Source of the DNA: Desarmillaria ectypa
Lineage: Eukaryota; Basidiomycota; Agaricomycetes; Agaricales; Physalacriaceae
Assembly (NCBI GenBank): GCA_030407005.1
Contig: JAUDYN010000004.1
Span: 1,612,001 to 1,676,000 of the forward strand
DNA: 64,000 bases
Direction of reading: 5' to 3'
The notes below the pieces were generated by a model. It was not told the DNA's origin, made no database searches, and saw only the letters and a program-made list of their open reading frames with translations. A program made the position numbers and the translations under genes. This document shows positions 59,998 through 64,000 of the stretch, piece by piece (position 1 is the first letter of the stretch; each line of letters begins with the position of its first letter).

Positions 59998-60974
59998 ATG
60001 ACGTCATGTGTCTTCTTTTCGTTTCCTGCACTTTCAAGTCACGTCGACCAGACCAAAGGAGGGCACTGTACTGCTGGAGCAAGACTGGAAAATCGCCAAA
60101 ATTGCGTTTAACACCATTACCGTGGACGGTGATAAGTCAACATGCAGTCTATGCACATATTTGCGGTATATCCCCTCATGTCTCCTCGGTTCTCCTGCTT
60201 ATCATTGTCTGGCATGAAGGAAAATACATATAGTGGCATTACCATCAGAACCAAGGACCCGCAATCAGAAGCCCCATTTCCCTCGCCAAACTCCATATTC
60301 ATACGTAGAATTATCAAAACAGTAGGATATACCATCCTCAAGGACTTTTGGGAGCTGCTGTTAATGCAAACCGTGTTCAACGCCAAGTCGCCAGCACCAC
60401 TGAATGAGACGGACATGATGCTTTACAGAGTGCTGAAGAAGGGGGATGTATATCGAGAATCCAGTGAGTCCACTCTGCACCTGTCTTTATAATTACCTAT
60501 GTTCCTTTAGCCGAGAAGACGCTCCACGCGCTACAAATGGGAAGGATTGAAGTAACCCAGGCAGAAGTGGACAGATGGAAACTGCCAATATCTGCGGGAC
60601 GCCGTATACCCATTTCCGAGGGTCTGTTGTCGAGATGGCGCGTATTCCTTGAAGAAGATTACCCTTGGGCCCCAGAGTATATAGCTCAATTGGTTTCTGA
60701 GTATTCGGAACCCGATACACCTGGTAAGCATCAATTACATATACGACAGGATCATTCTCAAAGTTTCCAGAAAACATCCACGTCGGCTTCACAGTGGGTT
60801 TGCAGCCTCTCCTCGATGCTGTCTCCAACTCGGATTTCTCTCCTTCGGTACAAGAGGGATTGCACAAATTCCTCAGAATGAATCGGACAAAGTTCCTCGA
60901 TGAATTTGTCGTTGAAGTGGAAGATGAGCCGTGGATGCCTCCATCTCTTACCGGCCTATACGGATTGTATTGAT
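59998..60974 (+). CDS. Uncharacterised multi-exon protein
   Basis: I do not recognise the family. A plausible first exon ATG ACG TCA T is spliced (intron about 60008-60038) to FTSTRPKEGTVLLEQDWKIA then KIAFNTITVD. After an intron with uncertain borders comes GITIRTKDPQSEAPFPSPNS, then IFIRRIIKTVGYTILKDFWE and LLLMQTVFNAKSPAPLNETD. Further exons give ALQMGRIEVTQAEVDRWKLP and SRWRVFLEEDYPWAPEYIAQ, then (intron 60724-60769) IHVGFTVGLQPLLDAVSNSD and a last block ending EPWMPPSLTGLYGLY. The even hydrophobic/polar pattern and conservation-like wording suggest a soluble folded protein of about 260 residues. It shares a very short divergent promoter with CNS1. Confidence 0.6.
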
Positions 60975-61434
60975 GCACAGAGTCGCGATTGGGCTCTTCA
61001 GCGCACGCCATCGCGCGCCATTAGGGATGACAGCCTCCACCGCGCTTTCTCCGCATAGGGGATAGGATAGGATGGATGGATTAAGGTCGTTCGGAACAAA
61101 GAACAGACAAAGCTGTATAGAGGACCCGCACGGCCTATGATCGATTCATAGAGGCCGTAGCAGTGAGTACCTCCTGGTTCTGGTTTTGCCGAAGAACATT
61201 TTCTGGTTTTGTTTTTCACTGAGGGTATTTATATTATTATAGATCGGTTGTGTAATTCATTACCTTGCTGGAAAGCAAGGTTTACCATCCCGTCTCCCTT
61301 CTAGTTTGTGCAACCCAAAGTTGCGATGATAAATACCGGCGAGGTTTTTATTTTATTTTGCATGATTAACCTTTGAAACGTCTCTGAGACAACAACGTTC
61401 CTAAGAAGCAAGTCACCATCCTCTCACAATCACC
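60975..61434. other. Intergenic interval
   Basis: About 460 bases. AT-rich with TATATTATT at about 61229-61240. No gene seen. Confidence 0.4.
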
Positions 61435-62251
61435 ATGAACGACCAAAACGATGTGCCATGCCGAAGGCTCCAGCCATCTGTCTTACTCGCTCATGCTACT
61501 ATTCCACAAGTCATCTGGGGCCAGGACTCCGTGCATTTCAGCTTTGGCGGTGTATTCATATTCTACAACGAGCTGGACCCGCAGATCCTCCTTCCGCCCT
61601 CAAGGATCCATGAAGCTGATAGCTCCATTGTATTGCACCATGAGCTACATCGGGATTGATGACAAGAAAGTGCATTCTGTCTCCAAAGACCAGACTTCTG
61701 TTGACTACACACTTGCATTCTGCAACCATTCCAGCGACTTTGCGCGGCTCAAATTATTATAACGGAATACCAAGGCAGATCCCTAGCGTTCTCCTCATAT
61801 CTAGTACAATCCTCGACTACCCTCTCGACGACATCGTCCAAGTACCACTATCACTCTGCCCAGTCCTCCATCGGTACCAGCTTTCATCCGTCTCATGCCT
61901 GTACGCATACAGAAATGGATCGACATGGGTTATTCTCCTCAAAGCTGGTCCTTTATCAGGCCAGGCCTCTCCCTATTGGAAGAAGCCGTCAACTTCTCTT
62001 TTCCCAAAGAAGCGGAAGAAGAGTATGACAATACTGACCAGCTGCCGCCGAGGCTGAAGGAGATAATGAGTGGCCTCGACGAAGGTCAGAAGGTTTGGGT
62101 ATATGACCTTTTTCTCATAGAAGGGGAGCTGGGCGGAGCGTCTAATGAATCTGATGACGAGGAGATCTGGAACACTCTCTTTACCTTCTCCTCACCTTTG
62201 GTTGCAAAGTCGGACTCTCTGATTACTGGTCACGATAGTGGTGCCTGCTAA
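61435..62251 (+). CDS. Uncharacterised gene with inverted relatives elsewhere in the window
   Basis: The first block starts MNDQNDVPCRRLQPSVLLAH and continues ATIPQVIWGQDSVHFSFGGV then FIFYNELDPQILLPPSR. A downstream block in another frame reads KVHSVSKDQTSVDYTLAFCN, and the final block from about 61895 reads RIQKWIDMGYSPQSWSFIRP, then LSLLEEAVNFSFPKEAEEEY, LKEIMSGLDEGQKVWVYDLF and a Ser/Asp-rich end TGHDSGAC. I could not place introns that join the first two blocks cleanly, so the gene may be spliced in a way I missed or be slightly damaged. Related but broken copies lie inverted at 34250-34573 (first block) and 62620-62790 (last block). Function unknown. Confidence 0.5.
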
Positions 62252-62619
62252 TATAGCTGAAAAGATTAATTTAAACATTGACAAATTAATAAAAAGTGGT
62301 GCTAGTGGCGGCTTGGAGAGTGCACTATAACTTTAAGACAGTACCAATCCGTGAAGGATGACAGCCTTAGTGATGTTATTCAAACAGGAAAATTGGTGTA
62401 GTTAGCTCTTCGTATACATGCCTGGCCTGGTAATACAACACAAACTGTACGCGAGCACATTTCTACCTCTTTCTCGTAATCATGATAACCCTGAAAATTA
62501 TTAGTCCTTCTCCAAGTTTTTTCGGTCTAAGGGCAGCCATCCATTGATTCAAAGCCGGGTAACGAGAACAAAGCTGGATGGTGATTGACACGCTCTAACA
62601 GAGCCTGTCTCCAGCAGAG
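62252..62619. other. Interval between the 61.4 kb gene and its inverted relic
   Basis: About 370 bases, AT-rich after the stop at 62251. No gene seen. Confidence 0.4.
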
Positions 62620-62790
62620 AGGACTCGGAATCATGATTCATCAGCGATGTTGACACCACGATCGTGAAATTACGAGTCCCTGTTTGCGACCAAAGGTGAA
62701 GAAAAAGGAAAGCTTGCATCCCATCGGGCATCAGAGTCATTAGACGCCCCGCTCGGTTCTCCATCAATGAATACACCTAACACTTCTGGC
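62620..62790 (-). repeat. Inverted relic of the 3' end of the 61.4 kb gene
   Basis: Read on the minus strand, this encodes GEPSGASNDSDARWDASFPF then SSPLVANRDS and a stop. The functional-looking copy at about 62120-62222 on the plus strand encodes GELGGASNESDDEEIWNTLF then TFSSPLVAKSDS. Matching DNA words include GCGTCTAATGA, CACCTTTGGT and CACGAT near the end. The two arms form an imperfect inverted repeat with a spacer of about 400 bases. The relic's frame is short and breaks after the match. Confidence 0.55.
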
Positions 62791-62946
62791 GCTCCCTTCG
62801 CATGTAATAGGAGTAGACATACTAATGGGGAAAATAATGCCGAAATGCCGGCGAAGCTCAATAGACAACAACCGTCAACATATCATTCACGCGCATTTTG
62901 ACCCGTTTCCTTTACAAGTCTCCCTGGAGTACTCTATTTCGGGGCA

Positions 62947-64000
62947 ATGAATGGTGTTACCGTGGTCAACACCTGTCTGCCCAGATGGTCGAAAGGAGGT
63001 GAATCGGAATGGTGCGTTTGGCTTTCTTCTACAATGACGCCACATAACTTGGGTACAGTCGGGCATTCCTTGTTCCACTTCACTCCACTCCTCCAAATCC
63101 AAACATTCTCGACGACATCTTCACCGCCTACCAGACCCTTCTTTTCTCGACTCTCTCGTCTTGGTCCAGTAGAGGAAGTTTGTCACCCGAGGCTTTCGTT
63201 GCTTTTGTCCAGTCTGTGCTCAACAGTCTCCCTTCCTCTTCTTCGTCATCAACAACCACTTCATCCAATACTACCCTTTTTCAAGAGCAAGTGGTCGATC
63301 TCATATGGACCGTTGACACCGAATTAGAGGAAATCGTGGCTGACGCGAAGGCGACCATAGCAAAAAGTAGCGCCCAAGAATCACCCGGTGACAAACCTGC
63401 CGCGTTGTCAAAGGCGAAGAAAGCCAAGCAGGATGCTGAAGCTGACAAAGATAGGGTAATTTCTATCGTTAAACAGTTCATGGTGAGTTGCACGCGACCT
63501 ATGGCATGCTGTGTTCTGACTGGACATGTCCTCTCCAGAGCGTTGGCATCATCTCGCCAGCGATCGCTCGAGAAAGATTGGATTCATCAATTTTGGCCAA
63601 TGTTGGGATGTTCGCAGACAAATCAACACTAGACAAAAGAGACATTCGAACTCGAACAGGATTATTGTGCGTGGTTCTTCGAATGTATGTGACGGGATGA
63701 CAGACGTCTTCCCATCCAGCTTCAAGCAAAACAAGTTCAACCTTCTCAGAGAGCAGTCTGAAGGATATAGCAAGCTTACTACCGAACTTACAAGTAATCT
63801 TGGCCCTGCACATTCGTCGTCCATCGGTCGACCAACCGAGCCTTGGTCTGCTATCGAAGAACGCGCGCGACCAGTGTGGGAAAAGATCACTAGTCTTATT
63901 GGCTACTTTGATCTGGATCCTATACGCGCGTTGGATATCATATTAGACGTTCTGAGCACCCACCTCACCACTCACTATACCTTCTTCATCGCCTTGCTCT
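62947..64000 (+). CDS. THO2: THO complex subunit THO2, 5' part (runs off the window)
   Basis: Tho2/THOC2 is the large scaffold of the THO complex, which couples transcription to mRNA packaging and export. The start MNGVTVVNTCLPRWSKGGES leads through one intron to RAFLVPLHSTPPNPNILDDI. Then SPEAFVAFVQSVLNSLPSSS, LFQEQVVDLIWTVDTELEEI and, after an intron at about 63484-63538, SVGIISPAIARERLDSSILA. The THO2 N-terminal hallmark DIRTRTGLFYKQNKFNLLRE then QSEGYSKLTTELTSNLGPA spans another intron at about 63665-63718. The last residues visible are FDLDPIRALDIILDVLSTHL, which is the expected order of the family. The gene is open at 64000; most of its 1,600 or more expected residues lie beyond. Confidence 0.9.

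Noticed and set aside
60493..61011. 172-codon minus-strand open frame
   Set aside because: The opposite strand has spliced exons with a consistent protein ending in LTGLYGLY, so this is likely a shadow.

Overview
The window is nuclear DNA of a mushroom-forming basidiomycete (Agaricomycetes). The genes are close together on both strands and are cut by many introns of about 45-60 bases with GT...AG ends. Several proteins are typical of this group: a DUF6534 membrane protein, an OrdA-like cytochrome P450, a two-domain MscS/EF-hand channel and fungal GPC1. There are no operons, CRISPR arrays, rRNAs or convincing tRNAs. Exon structures were read by eye from splice sites and family alignment, so gene ends are firmer than some internal borders.

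Layout. 0-5.4 kb: mitochondrial ribosomal protein bL12m, the CCR4-NOT subunit NOT3/5 (minus; its ten exons sum to a clean 711 codons), then an unresolved locus. 5.4-13 kb: a sparse stretch, the microexon-rich DUF6534 gene and a P450. 13-24 kb: SHG1 (COMPASS), HEM12 (heme synthesis), GPC1 (phosphatidylcholine recycling), a six-exon gene for the 72-residue mitophagy factor mitofissin (ATG44), OST2/DAD1, a SOD-fold mitoribosomal protein (mS42/mS43) and a large FHA/AT-hook nuclear protein. 24-33 kb: MscS channel, ATP synthase subunit d, secreted alpha/beta hydrolase, glucokinase/hexokinase. 33-37 kb: a gene-poor stretch with two decayed sequences and a small membrane-anchored basic protein. 37-48 kb: MRC1 (replication checkpoint), a DUF1479 dioxygenase-like protein, a stand-alone FHA protein and an EH-domain endocytic protein. 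48-50 kb: a broken FluG-type glutamine synthetase. 50-60 kb: RPL3, a PPR protein, an AMMECR1 protein, a Rab GTPase with a large insertion, RPS7 and CNS1. 60-64 kb: an uncharacterised gene, a lineage-specific gene with decayed relatives, and the 5' part of THO2.

Most genes are housekeeping. Five serve mitochondria (bL12m, mS42/43, ATG44, ATP7, PPR) and three serve ribosomes or translation directly (RPL3, RPS7, CNS1 as chaperone). The accessory content lies in the P450/DUF6534 stretch, the 33-37 kb decayed stretch, the broken glutamine synthetase and the 61-63 kb repeat family. I saw no transposon, secondary-metabolite cluster or defence system. The points most worth a second look are the hidden mitofissin gene, the Rab with a roughly 130-residue insertion and non-canonical G4 motif, the nonsense- and frameshift-bearing glutamine synthetase, and the small gene family with inverted relic copies.
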